Positions 49,687 to 58,253 of a stretch of 64,000 nucleotides of DNA are shown here, piece after piece. This DNA is from Chryseobacterium gleum. GTDB lineage: Bacteria; Bacteroidota; Bacteroidia; Flavobacteriales_D; Crocinitomicaceae. The notes under the pieces were generated by a model, which saw only the letters and a list, made by a program, of their open reading frames with translations, searched no databases and had not been told where the DNA came from. A program made the translations under genes and the position numbers. Each line of letters starts with the position of its first letter. The first letter of the stretch is position 1. The stretch spans positions 124,001-188,000 of the forward strand of contig CAMDAH010000002.1 of the NCBI GenBank assembly GCA_945888625.1, in the 5' to 3' direction.

Positions 49687-49920
49687 ATGGAATCTTGCGA
49701 TAATAAAATTCAAAACACCAGTAACTTACAACGTTTAGCAGTGTTAATTGGCGCTATCTGTACCGCACTTTTTTATGTATTGCTCCGTTGCACAATCAAA
49801 GAGTTAACTTTTTTGGATAAGTTTTGGTGTGCATTACCAATTTTCAGTAGTTTGATTGTTACCGATAGGTGTATAATTAAACGCTTCATAAATTTAATAA
49901 TAAACAGAAAAATAAAATGA
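49687..49920 (+). CDS. small membrane protein, hypothetical
   Basis: 77 residues with two hydrophobic segments (LAVLIGAICTALFYVLL and WCALPIFSSLIV) and a basic C-terminus (KRFINLIINRKIK). Its stop codon overlaps the start of a 21-codon frame (ATGA). No family recognised. Upstream a TATACTTTAG stretch could be a weak -7 element. Confidence 0.5.
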   Translation: MESCDNKIQNTSNLQRLAVLIGAICTALFYVLLRCTIKELTFLDKFWCALPIFSSLIVTDRCIIKRFINLIINRKIK

Positions 49921-49982
49921 TAGAAATTGCAATTGCTGTTTGTCTCGGAATATGTTTGTTTCGTTGTTGTTGCGGAAGGTAG
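49917..49982 (+). CDS. possible 21-aa hydrophobic cysteine-rich peptide
   Basis: ATG 49917 overlaps the preceding stop by 4 nt and encodes MIEIAIAVCLGICLFRCCCG plus R. Hydrophobic start and four-residue basic/cysteine cluster could make a membrane-attached peptide. Support comes only from the coupled start; chance is a real alternative. Confidence 0.25.
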   Translation: MIEIAIAVCLGICLFRCCCGR

Positions 49983-50204
49983 TAAACTTAAGAAATTAGG
50001 CCATTTTTTTCGAGTGAATGAACCTTCACGTGCTAATCTGCACCTTTGTGGCAAGATAGCGATCAGCCAATTTAATTAGTTGCTTTTGATTAAACTACGC
50101 ATTTCAAAATTGGCTAAATAAGTTTTAAAACGAATAAAATATTTTACTCAAAGCAAGGCTCGAAGCAGTAAATTTCCTTAAACTTGTTGAAAATTTAATT
50201 CGCT

Positions 50205-53200
50205 ATGCCCTTTCAACAATTTTTTACCAAAAAACGCGTGCGATTATTTTTTTGGATCTTAATTATTATCCCTGTTATCCTCTTTACATTACTTGTTGGC
50301 ATTATTTATTACGGCCAAGATTCTATCGTTCAACACGCTATTGGTATTGCAAATAAAGATATGAAGGGTAGATTTAGTGTTTTGGGGAGTCATATTGCGC
50401 CTTTTGCCAATTTTCCCCAAATATCAATTGACCTTGAACATGTCAAAGTATATGAGTCTAAAAAAAAGAATGCCGATTGTCTAGTTCATGTAAACGATGT
50501 ATATGTTGGCTTTAGTTTGTGGGATATTGTAAGTGGAAACTATACCATAAAGGGAATAAAATTAAAAGACGGCCACATTGATGTTAAACAACACAAAGAT
50601 GGCAGTATTAATATCGCTAATGCACTTGCTTCCGAATTACCACCTGAAAAAGTAGAGGAAGATTTCCACGTGGATTTAAAGGCTATTTCAATCGTAAATA
50701 TTGATATTTCTAAGCTCAACGAAGAAACGAATTTAAAACTGGATATTTTTATTAATAAAGCGAAATCTAAGTTTAAGTCGGACAAAAAAAACATTGATTT
50801 TCGTCTAGAAACTGATTTTTTTATTAGCGTTTTACAAGACGGGGATAGTACTTTTTTTAAACATAAGCACATTCATTTTGACACGCAGTTTACATATAAA
50901 AAAGCCACTAAAATGGCAATTTTTAACGAAACGCAGGTGGAATTAGAAAAGGCTGTATTGGATTTTAATGGCAGTGTTCGCCTTAATAATGACATAGAAG
51001 TAGACTTAAAATTCAAAGGGCATAAGCCAGATTTTAACTTGTTTTTAGCTGTTGCTCCCGATGAATTAAAAGATGCGTTGAGCACTTTTGAAAATCGAGG
51101 AAAGATTTATTTTAATGCAACGGTAAAAGGCAAAACAGCAAATGGCAATCGACCCGCAATAGGGGCTCATTTTGGTTGCAAGGAGGGGTATATAGCGAAT
51201 ATTGAATCAGGAAAAAAAATGAATGACATTGGTTTTGATGGGTATTTTTCGAATGGTAAAAATAGGGACTTGAACACCATGCTTTTTACCCTGAATAATA
51301 TTAAAGTGAAACCAGAAGTGGGAAGATTTAAAGGGAAGTTAAGTGTTTTTAATTTTCTTTCCCCCAACGTAGAAATGCAAGTTGATGCCGATTTAGACCT
51401 TGATTTTCTTGCCAAGTTCACCAAAGCAAAAGAGCTAAAAGATGTTGGAGGAAAAATTTTATTGCAAATGAATTTCCATGATATCATCGATTTTAATCAG
51501 CCTGAAAAAAGCCTCGCGCGTTTAAATGAATCGTATAATTCTAGTCTTAAAGTGGAGAATTTTCACGCAAAAATACCAGGTCTTAGCCTTCCCATCAAAA
51601 ATTTGAATCTTTTTGCCACCTCACAAGGCCATGCGGTAAACTTAAAATACATGAGCGTAACTATTGGAAAGTCAGATTTCGAAATGCTTGGATTTCTAAG
51701 TGATTTACCAGCGATTATTCATCATACCGATATTCCAGTTGAGGCAGACCTAAAAATTCATGCGAATCGAATCGATTTGGCAGAGTTAACAGAGGACGAT
51801 GCCGGTAAAGTAGGGCTCAATGAAGAAGTAAGACAGCTGGATATGAAGCTAAAGTTTATTACTTCTGCTCGTGCCGTTACCGAATCAGAGAACCTGCCGC
51901 TTGGTGAATTTTTCTTGGAAAAATGTAACGCAAAGTTGAAAAATTATCCTCACGCTATTCACGATTTACACGCAGACTTACTCATTGGAAAGCAGGATTT
52001 AACCTTGAAGGATTTCAAGGGATTTGTGGACGCATCCGATTTTCATTTTTCAGGTCTTTTTCATCATTATGACTTCTGGTTTAAACCCAATTTGGAGGGA
52101 GATGCGAAAATCACTTTTGATTTTAAGTCAAATCACTTAAAATTAGCAGAGCTATTGTACTACGGTGGACATAATCATTTGCCATTGGAGTATCGGAAGG
52201 AAGAGTTATCAAATTTTGATTTGAAAGGTCATTCTGATCTACACTTTAAAGCCGGTGAATTTGTAAAAACTGCCGTTCATCTTGATAATCTAACGGGTAA
52301 ATTTAAAACGCATCCGGTTAGTCTAGCAGGGATAAATGGAAAAATAAATTACCAAGCCGACCAACTTTCTCTTGAGCATTTAAAAGGGGTAGTTGGGCAT
52401 TCTGACTTTGATGTGAGTCTTTTGGTGCATCTAGACAAATCAAAGCGGCGTGACTTTATAACGCTGCGCGCAAATCGGATAGATTTGGACGAGTTTTTAA
52501 GTCATTCCACGCAACAACCTACCGAATTACACGGAGCAGAGCATGATAAGGTCTGGAGTATATTTGACGCCGAATTCCCTAATATTGATTGTAAACTCGA
52601 CGTGGGATCTTTCAACTATGATGCCTATACCATTAACAAGTTAACGGCCGATTTCAAGGTTTTTCACGACCACCACGTAGAAGTTAAAAAAATTGGACTA
52701 GAAACAGCTGAAGGTGCTATTTCTGGATCTGGCGTATTTAGCGGAAGGGATAAAAATCACATTTATTTAGAACCAAATTTAACAATACATCATTTAAATC
52801 TGGATAAATTCATGGTGAAGTTTGATAATTTTGGACAAGATTACCTGGTTTCTCAAAATGTTCATGGGTATTTTCAAGGAAAAGTTACAGGTAAAATCCA
52901 CCTCCATGCAGATTTAGTTCCGAAGCTAGATGATTCTAATCTTAAAGTCAATATGACTATCACCAAGGGAAAGTTGGAAAACTATGCGCCTTTAATTGAT
53001 TTGGGAACATATTTTGAAGATAAAAATGTTGCCATGGTACAATTTGATACACTTACAAATGAACTTCTTTTGAGTAACGGAAAATTGAGTATTCCACAAA
53101 TGATTATTTGTTCAAGTTTGGGTTTCTTAAAAATTGAAGGTTCTCAAGGGATCCTTGGAAAAATGGATATGGATTATACCATTGGCGTTCCTTGGGCGAT

Positions 53201-53366
53201 GATTAAGGACGTGGCTAGGAACAAAATTTTTAAAAGGAAAGCAGATGACGATAAAGATCCCGATGAAATCGTAAAAGAAAAAGACGGTGCGAAATACGTC
53301 TATTTTAGAGTGTCTGGTGATTTGGAAAATTACTCAGTAAACCTGATTAAAGGAAAGAAAAAATAA
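50205..53366 (+). CDS. AsmA-like large envelope protein
   Basis: 1053 residues. An N-terminal membrane anchor (about 15-38: RLFFWILIIIPVILFTLLVG) precedes a long beta-rich region of AsmA type. The opening block (VQHAIGIANKDMKGRFSVLG, then LEHVKVYESKKKNADCLVHV) and the C-terminal stretch (LEGSQGILGKMDMDYTIGVP plus a YFRVSGDLENYSVNL end) fit AsmA/AsmA_2 families. These bridge-like proteins are thought to move phospholipids between inner and outer membranes. Convergent with the metallophosphatase gene (8 nt apart). A 222-bp AT-rich leader region lies upstream. Confidence 0.85.
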   Translation: MPFQQFFTKKRVRLFFWILIIIPVILFTLLVGIIYYGQDSIVQHAIGIANKDMKGRFSVLGSHIAPFANFPQISIDLEHVKVYESKKKNADCLVHVNDVYVGFSLWDIVSGNYTIKGIKLKDGHIDVKQHKDGSINIANALASELPPEKVEEDFHVDLKAISIVNIDISKLNEETNLKLDIFINKAKSKFKSDKKNIDFRLETDFFISVLQDGDSTFFKHKHIHFDTQFTYKKATKMAIFNETQVELEKAVLDFNGSVRLNNDIEVDLKFKGHKPDFNLFLAVAPDELKDALSTFENRGKIYFNATVKGKTANGNRPAIGAHFGCKEGYIANIESGKKMNDIGFDGYFSNGKNRDLNTMLFTLNNIKVKPEVGRFKGKLSVFNFLSPNVEMQVDADLDLDFLAKFTKAKELKDVGGKILLQMNFHDIIDFNQPEKSLARLNESYNSSLKVENFHAKIPGLSLPIKNLNLFATSQGHAVNLKYMSVTIGKSDFEMLGFLSDLPAIIHHTDIPVEADLKIHANRIDLAELTEDDAGKVGLNEEVRQLDMKLKFITSARAVTESENLPLGEFFLEKCNAKLKNYPHAIHDLHADLLIGKQDLTLKDFKGFVDASDFHFSGLFHHYDFWFKPNLEGDAKITFDFKSNHLKLAELLYYGGHNHLPLEYRKEELSNFDLKGHSDLHFKAGEFVKTAVHLDNLTGKFKTHPVSLAGINGKINYQADQLSLEHLKGVVGHSDFDVSLLVHLDKSKRRDFITLRANRIDLDEFLSHSTQQPTELHGAEHDKVWSIFDAEFPNIDCKLDVGSFNYDAYTINKLTADFKVFHDHHVEVKKIGLETAEGAISGSGVFSGRDKNHIYLEPNLTIHHLNLDKFMVKFDNFGQDYLVSQNVHGYFQGKVTGKIHLHADLVPKLDDSNLKVNMTITKGKLENYAPLIDLGTYFEDKNVAMVQFDTLTNELLLSNGKLSIPQMIICSSLGFLKIEGSQGILGKMDMDYTIGVPWAMIKDVARNKIFKRKADDDKDPDEIVKEKDGAKYVYFRVSGDLENYSVNLIKGKKK

Positions 53367-53374
53367 CCTTTTTG

Positions 53375-55207
53375 TTACTCAACAATTATTTTTTTGACGT
53401 AGTTTTTGCCACCAATATTTATTTTAAGTGTGTACATTCCAGATGGAAATTTGGAGACATCTATTTTTATCGACTTTGAATTGGGACGCAAAGTCCGTAA
53501 TTCCCGCCCTGTATCATCATTGATGTGAATAGTTCTTATTACCGCCTCACTTTGTATTTGTAGAAAGTCACTCGTCGGATTTGGAAATACGGAAAATGGT
53601 AGCGTGGATTCATCAATAGAACCGATGCAGTCATTCACAACGACTTCATAAGTGGCAGTTGCCTGTTGCCCTGTCAAATTATCGGTTACTGTTAATTGAT
53701 AGCTCGTTGTCTGATTTGGACTTACCGAAAGTTGATTTTCTGATGTGCCATTATTCCAAAGTAAATCAAGGGAATCAGATCCGCCTGATATGGAGCTTTG
53801 CAAGGTAATTGTTTCGCCAATGCAGATAGTATCTGTGGAGTTTTGTAGCGCTAAATTCTTTTTTAGGATGGTAAACTCATCTAAAATTTGTCCATTAGAT
53901 CGTAGGTATTTAGCATCTAAGCGGTTTCGATAAACATCCATGATGAAAGAGCCATAGACGCCACTTCCGTTGTCGCCAAAATGAAAAACAGGATGATTCA
54001 TTGTACCGTCGTTGTTTTCACTTCCCGAATTACCGCAAACTACATAAACGGTTCCATCGCTATTAGTAGCAAATTTATCTTTCACGTAAGCATTCCCTTC
54101 ACTGAACTTACCATTCGTTCCATTTACTAAATTCGTGGCAGGGTTCCACGTAGAGCTATTACCAAAATGGTCTTTGATAAGGTAACTTCGCTCAAACACA
54201 TGGCTGTGTCCGCATACAACAAGGTCAACGTTGTATGACTCTAAAACGGGCACAACGTCTTCGCGCATCGTTTTCATGACAAGCTCCGTAGCTCCATCAG
54301 AGTCATGTGAGCCTTTTGAGTAAGGAGGTTGATGGAAATAAGCAATCGTGAAATCTTGCTGGTTTTGCGACAAATCATCGTGTATGTAATCAATCATGCG
54401 CTGAACTCCCGTTCCGGTTTGTAAGAAATCAAATACCTCGGAATTTAATGAAATAAAATGAACGTTACCGTAATCATAAGAATAGAAAACTTCTAAGTTG
54501 GACGGGTAGCCCCCTGCCTCTGCTTGCTCTGGAACATCGACTATATCGAAGTAAGGTCCTTCATGGTTTTCCAAAGGAATGTTCGAATACGGGATTCCTA
54601 AAAAGGCACTTTGAGCCCAAATTTCATTGTAATCATGGTTTCCCGGTGTTGGCATAAATGGTAACCATGAGAAAATATCCATAAATCCGTTGAGACCAAA
54701 TAGTTTACTTTGGTATTCCGCATCTTTTCCGTCGTTGTATACGTTGTCACCTAACCACAACCACACATCGGTCGCTTGGTTTCCTGTCCAATTTAAATAG
54801 GAAGATTTTACAGCTATTTGTCCAGCATTACCTTTTCCAAAGTCACCAATGGCCCAAATTCGTATCGAATCCTGTGATCCAGAAACAGGATTTGTTTTGA
54901 ACCGATGCATGCTGGTATTCCCACCATAAATTTGTTGATCGCCAACGGCATAGAAATAATTGCTTGATGAAGGCAATCCAGTAATCGTTACCGTATGATC
55001 GGTGGTATTTGAATTCCCAAGCGCCATAGCAGATAAATTTGTCGTATCGGGTCCGTACCATACTGTTGAATTCGTGGCAATGTTGCTTCGCCATTTTATT
55101 ACAATGCTGTTGGGCGTGGGGGTTTGTAAATAGGGGCCACGAACAACTGTTGCAATTTGTGCCGCAAATGGAAAGCTTAATAAAAGAAAAAATAGTAATA
55201 ATCGCAT
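53375..55207 (-). CDS. T9SS-secreted purple-acid-phosphatase-like metallophosphoesterase
   Basis: 610 residues. Signal peptide (1-18); an N-terminal fibronectin-III-like domain of purple acid phosphatases (about 20-110, VVRGPYLQTPTPNSIVIKW). The calcineurin-like core has metal motifs in order: AIGDFG, WLGDNVYNDG, TPGNHDY, YFHQPPYSKGSH, CGHSHVFERSY. An Ig/PKD-like domain (about 455-530) and a C-terminal T9SS sorting domain (about 540-610, VFPNPTSDFLQI ... GMYTLKINIGGKNYVKKIIVE) complete it. It should be displayed on or released from the cell surface, where it hydrolyses phosphate esters. Confidence 0.92.
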   Translation of the reverse strand: MRLLLFFLLLSFPFAAQIATVVRGPYLQTPTPNSIVIKWRSNIATNSTVWYGPDTTNLSAMALGNSNTTDHTVTITGLPSSSNYFYAVGDQQIYGGNTSMHRFKTNPVSGSQDSIRIWAIGDFGKGNAGQIAVKSSYLNWTGNQATDVWLWLGDNVYNDGKDAEYQSKLFGLNGFMDIFSWLPFMPTPGNHDYNEIWAQSAFLGIPYSNIPLENHEGPYFDIVDVPEQAEAGGYPSNLEVFYSYDYGNVHFISLNSEVFDFLQTGTGVQRMIDYIHDDLSQNQQDFTIAYFHQPPYSKGSHDSDGATELVMKTMREDVVPVLESYNVDLVVCGHSHVFERSYLIKDHFGNSSTWNPATNLVNGTNGKFSEGNAYVKDKFATNSDGTVYVVCGNSGSENNDGTMNHPVFHFGDNGSGVYGSFIMDVYRNRLDAKYLRSNGQILDEFTILKKNLALQNSTDTICIGETITLQSSISGGSDSLDLLWNNGTSENQLSVSPNQTTSYQLTVTDNLTGQQATATYEVVVNDCIGSIDESTLPFSVFPNPTSDFLQIQSEAVIRTIHINDDTGRELRTLRPNSKSIKIDVSKFPSGMYTLKINIGGKNYVKKIIVE

Positions 55208-55232
55208 AGCTTTATTTTTGCATATATTTAAT

Positions 55233-55240
55233 CAAAATTA
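55233..55240 (-). promoter_or_regulatory. -7 promoter element of the metallophosphatase gene
   Basis: On the minus strand TAATTTTG fits TAnnTTTG exactly, 25 nt upstream of the ATG at 55207. Confidence 0.5.
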
Positions 55241-55307
55241 TGTACTAAGCTTTTCTTAAATGTTAAGGTAATTTTAAATAAAACAATATTTTTTCACACT
55301 TTTGCAG

Positions 55308-56444
55308 GTGCTTAAATTTATACTATTCTTTTTTTATTTTGGTTTTATTCAATTGGCTATATGTCAAGTGAAAAATCCAAATTTTGTCCGGCGATACATC
55401 AATAAGTTTACTAATGATACGACAGAAAAGGCGGGCTTCCAAAACTTAATCTATCCAATTGCAGCTTATGCACCCGAAACTAAATGGGAGTTTGGTGCGA
55501 GTAGCGTCCTAATCGGTTATGCAAAAAAAGACACAAATAATCGACTATCTGAATTGAGTGTTTTTACATTTTTTACAACCGAAAGGCAATATGGAGCAAC
55601 GATTGAACATGCACTATATGCCGATAAAAATAAGTGGTTTCTCTTGGGGAAGTTGAAAACCCAAAGTTTTCCCCTATCCTACCATGGTATTGGAGCGAAC
55701 AGTGCTAAAGAAAAAATTGCTGTTGTTGAATCTTTCACCTTCAATTGGAAAGAGCGTATACTTCGGAAAATTTGGCGAGATTTTTTTATCGGTCTTGAAT
55801 TGGATTTTCAAAGTTTAAGCCGAGTAAACTTTAAATCGTACACTAATGATGTTTCCCTGTTGACACCTATAGGCTTTCAGGGGTCGAACAATTTGGGGAT
55901 TGGTATTGGACTATTGCACGACAATAGGCAAAATGTGTTAAACGTGCGAAATGGACTTTTTGCAGAAACAGCCTTTTTAAGTTATCGTAAGCGACTGGGG
56001 AGCATCAATAATTTTAGCACATTATTTACTGATTTGAGGTATTTTATTCCAATTCGAACCAGAAATGTGTTGGCAATTCAATCCGTTGGACAATTTACCC
56101 TTGGTGACGCGCCATTCAATCAGTATGCGCTGATGGGTGGAGAAATGATGATGAGGGGTTATTATTTTGGGAGGTTTCGAGACAGAAACTTCATTAGTTT
56201 ACAGACAGAATACAGAATGCTTCCCTTGTTTTTTGCTAAAAAGTTCGGTCTAGCAGTTTTTGCCTCCACGGGAATTATTTATGATAAAGCAATAAACATC
56301 AGTACCATGAACTTAAAATATGCTGGTGGTGCCGGGATTCATTACCTTTTATTCCCCAAAAAAGACGTGTGGACACGCTTTGATTTTGCTGTCAACAATG
56401 AAGGTAAAACCGGCGTTTATCTTTACATGGGTTGTGCGTTTTAG
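55308..56444 (+). CDS. Omp85/BamA-TamA-type outer-membrane barrel protein
   Basis: 378 residues from GTG 55308 (MLKFILFFFYFGFIQLAICQ, a good signal peptide). The TTG at 55302 used in the track lies inside a CACTTTTG -7-like box and is unlikely to be the start. The body has the bacterial surface antigen (D15) barrel features: NLGIGIGLLHDNRQNVLNVRNG, YFIPIRTRNVLAIQ and the conserved MMRGYYFGRFRDRN, which corresponds to the RGY/F motif of strand L6. No POTRA domains precede the barrel, so it is a barrel-only member of unknown function. Confidence 0.8.
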   Translation: MLKFILFFFYFGFIQLAICQVKNPNFVRRYINKFTNDTTEKAGFQNLIYPIAAYAPETKWEFGASSVLIGYAKKDTNNRLSELSVFTFFTTERQYGATIEHALYADKNKWFLLGKLKTQSFPLSYHGIGANSAKEKIAVVESFTFNWKERILRKIWRDFFIGLELDFQSLSRVNFKSYTNDVSLLTPIGFQGSNNLGIGIGLLHDNRQNVLNVRNGLFAETAFLSYRKRLGSINNFSTLFTDLRYFIPIRTRNVLAIQSVGQFTLGDAPFNQYALMGGEMMMRGYYFGRFRDRNFISLQTEYRMLPLFFAKKFGLAVFASTGIIYDKAINISTMNLKYAGGAGIHYLLFPKKDVWTRFDFAVNNEGKTGVYLYMGCAF

Positions 56445-56856
56445 GATGAATTGGGTTGTTAATTTAACCTCTTTACGGGGAATTTATCTACTTTTTTTGA
56501 ATAACATGCGAGTTACTTATCGTTGACTTATTTTATATTTTCTTTTGGATTATGTTTCCTTAATTGCAAATACGGGTGTTCAAATAATAGATTTAAGAAT
56601 TAAATTAAATCATGTAAAGTTTAGAACATTAAAATTCAATTATTTTGAGGGACTTGATAGTTTCTCTCTAAATTATTGGTTTGATGAGTTGATTGAAATC
56701 AAAAACATAGCAAAATTTATTAGAAAGTATGACCTTGAACAATTGGTTAATTAAGAATATCATTATCATCAGCTTGTTATGAAAACATCTTTAATATAAT
56801 ATTTTATTAACATGCCGAAACTAAAGTATATTTATTTTTACTTAAAAAAACAAAAT
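56445..56856. other. 412-bp gap with a possible gene remnant
   Basis: Very AT-rich. It contains only the doubtful frame described separately (56545..56754). A TATATTTA box (56827-56834) lies 22 nt upstream of the phosphodiesterase ATG at 56857 and may be part of its promoter. I see no RNA gene or terminator. Confidence 0.5.
56545..56754 (+). pseudogene. possible 3' remnant of a protein gene
   Basis: The open frame has only a TTG start and a stop just upstream (TGA 56524). Yet its 69 residues (DYVSLIANTGVQIIDLRIKL ... YWFDELIEIKNIAKFIRKYD) have protein-like composition. It could be the tail of a degraded gene, or chance in AT-rich DNA. I do not recognise the family. Confidence 0.25.
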
Positions 56857-58080
56857 ATGAAACTTCAATTTACCCTCGTATCTTTATTCTTCACCTTAAT
56901 CATGTTTGCTTCTCAACCTAGAAAAGTATTGATTATTGGAATAGATGGTGTTCGTACGGATGCTTTACAACAAGCAAACACTCCCAATATTGACGCCTTG
57001 ATTGCTTCAGGTTTTTATACCTATGAGTCCTGGCATGAGGGTATAACAGTATCCGGTCCGTCATGGTCTACCATAATGTGTGGAGTAGAATTTCCGAAGC
57101 ACGGAGTAACCAGCAATTCGTATTCAGGAAGCAACTACAACCAGTACCCCTATTTTACCCGCCTTGCTAAAGATTGTCTACCTGACTTATATGAAGTTCA
57201 AATCGTGCAATGGGCTCCTATGAGCGATAATGTGTACAACGATGGATGGGACCAAAAAATTAAAGTGTGTGATGGATGCGGCGCCAACAGCGTTTCTGCT
57301 GCGCAAACCCAACTGGCCAATCCTAATTTGGATGTACTTTTTGTATATTTTGATGAATGCGACTTAACAGGGCATTCTATTGGATTTAACCCTGCGAATC
57401 CGGCCTACATTGCTGCTATTCAAACCGTTGACGGTCATGTAGGTAGCATATTAAACGCCTTGTACAGTCGTCCGAATTATGCCAATGAAGATTGGATTAT
57501 CTTATTAACCACCGATCATGGCGGCATTGGAACTGGGCATGGAGGAAATACCAATTCAGAACGCAAGATTTGGTGGGTAGGAAGTGGAAACAACCCTGTT
57601 TCAAAACAACTCACCAATGTTGCTGATCCTGGAAGTTATGTAATGGGAAATCATAACGCACAAGTCGCGCTTAACAATCCGTCGCAAGCCGATATCGCGG
57701 TAACAGCACTTGATCATTTATTTAGGGGTACTTCCTGCAATCCTACTGACCCAGCGTTTAACTTAGATGGAACCTCATGGTTGGATTCCTTGCATTCAGA
57801 TCCTATTGTTGCTACTACTGAAATTCAAGAAGATTTCATAAAAATGTACCCCAATCCTGCAACGGATATTCTGAGCATTTGGTTTGAGAATAATGATCAA
57901 CAATCGATATCCTACGTGATTTATAACCTTCAGGGAAAGGCTGTGAAAGAAGAAGAGAATGCTGAAGCAATTAATGCAAATAAGCTCAATATCGATTTAT
58001 CCAAGCTTAGACGAGGAAATTACCTCTTGAAATTTCAAATTGGAGGTAAGCTTCTCACCAAGCCCTTCATTGTAGAATAA
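56857..58080 (+). CDS. T9SS-secreted alkaline-phosphatase-superfamily hydrolase (phosphodiesterase/phosphonate hydrolase type)
   Basis: 407 residues from ATG 56857 (MKLQFTLVSLFFTLIMFASQ signal peptide). The catalytic domain (about 22-315) is that of nucleotide pyrophosphatase/phosphodiesterases: metal aspartate in VLIIGIDGVRTDAL, predicted nucleophile region TVSGPSWSTIMCGVEFPKHG, metal block DECDLTGHSIGF, and TTDHGGIGTGHGG with the last metal ligands. The C-terminus (about 340-407, MYPNPATDILSI ... RGNYLLKFQIGGK) is a T9SS sorting domain, so the enzyme acts at the cell surface. It is paralogous to the 59573 protein. Context suggests an organophosphonate or phosphodiester substrate. Confidence 0.88.
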   Translation: MKLQFTLVSLFFTLIMFASQPRKVLIIGIDGVRTDALQQANTPNIDALIASGFYTYESWHEGITVSGPSWSTIMCGVEFPKHGVTSNSYSGSNYNQYPYFTRLAKDCLPDLYEVQIVQWAPMSDNVYNDGWDQKIKVCDGCGANSVSAAQTQLANPNLDVLFVYFDECDLTGHSIGFNPANPAYIAAIQTVDGHVGSILNALYSRPNYANEDWIILLTTDHGGIGTGHGGNTNSERKIWWVGSGNNPVSKQLTNVADPGSYVMGNHNAQVALNNPSQADIAVTALDHLFRGTSCNPTDPAFNLDGTSWLDSLHSDPIVATTEIQEDFIKMYPNPATDILSIWFENNDQQSISYVIYNLQGKAVKEEENAEAINANKLNIDLSKLRRGNYLLKFQIGGKLLTKPFIVE

Positions 58081-58253
58081 TTGTGTGCTTCTCAAGCGAT
58101 CATAGGTAAAAATATTAGGATAGCATTGAAGATTTTTTCGTTGCTTTCCGTTTATCAATCTATAACTATGATTTATTCAACAAAGATGATCAAGCGTTTC
58201 AAATTTAATATAAAGGGAATAATAAGTTTGGAAAATCATCTTAGTTTAGGTGT

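Noticed and set aside
49773-50054. 93-aa minus-strand ORF
   Set aside because: It overlaps the better-supported 49687 gene, has no signal or domain, and has a composition typical of reversed AT-rich sequence.
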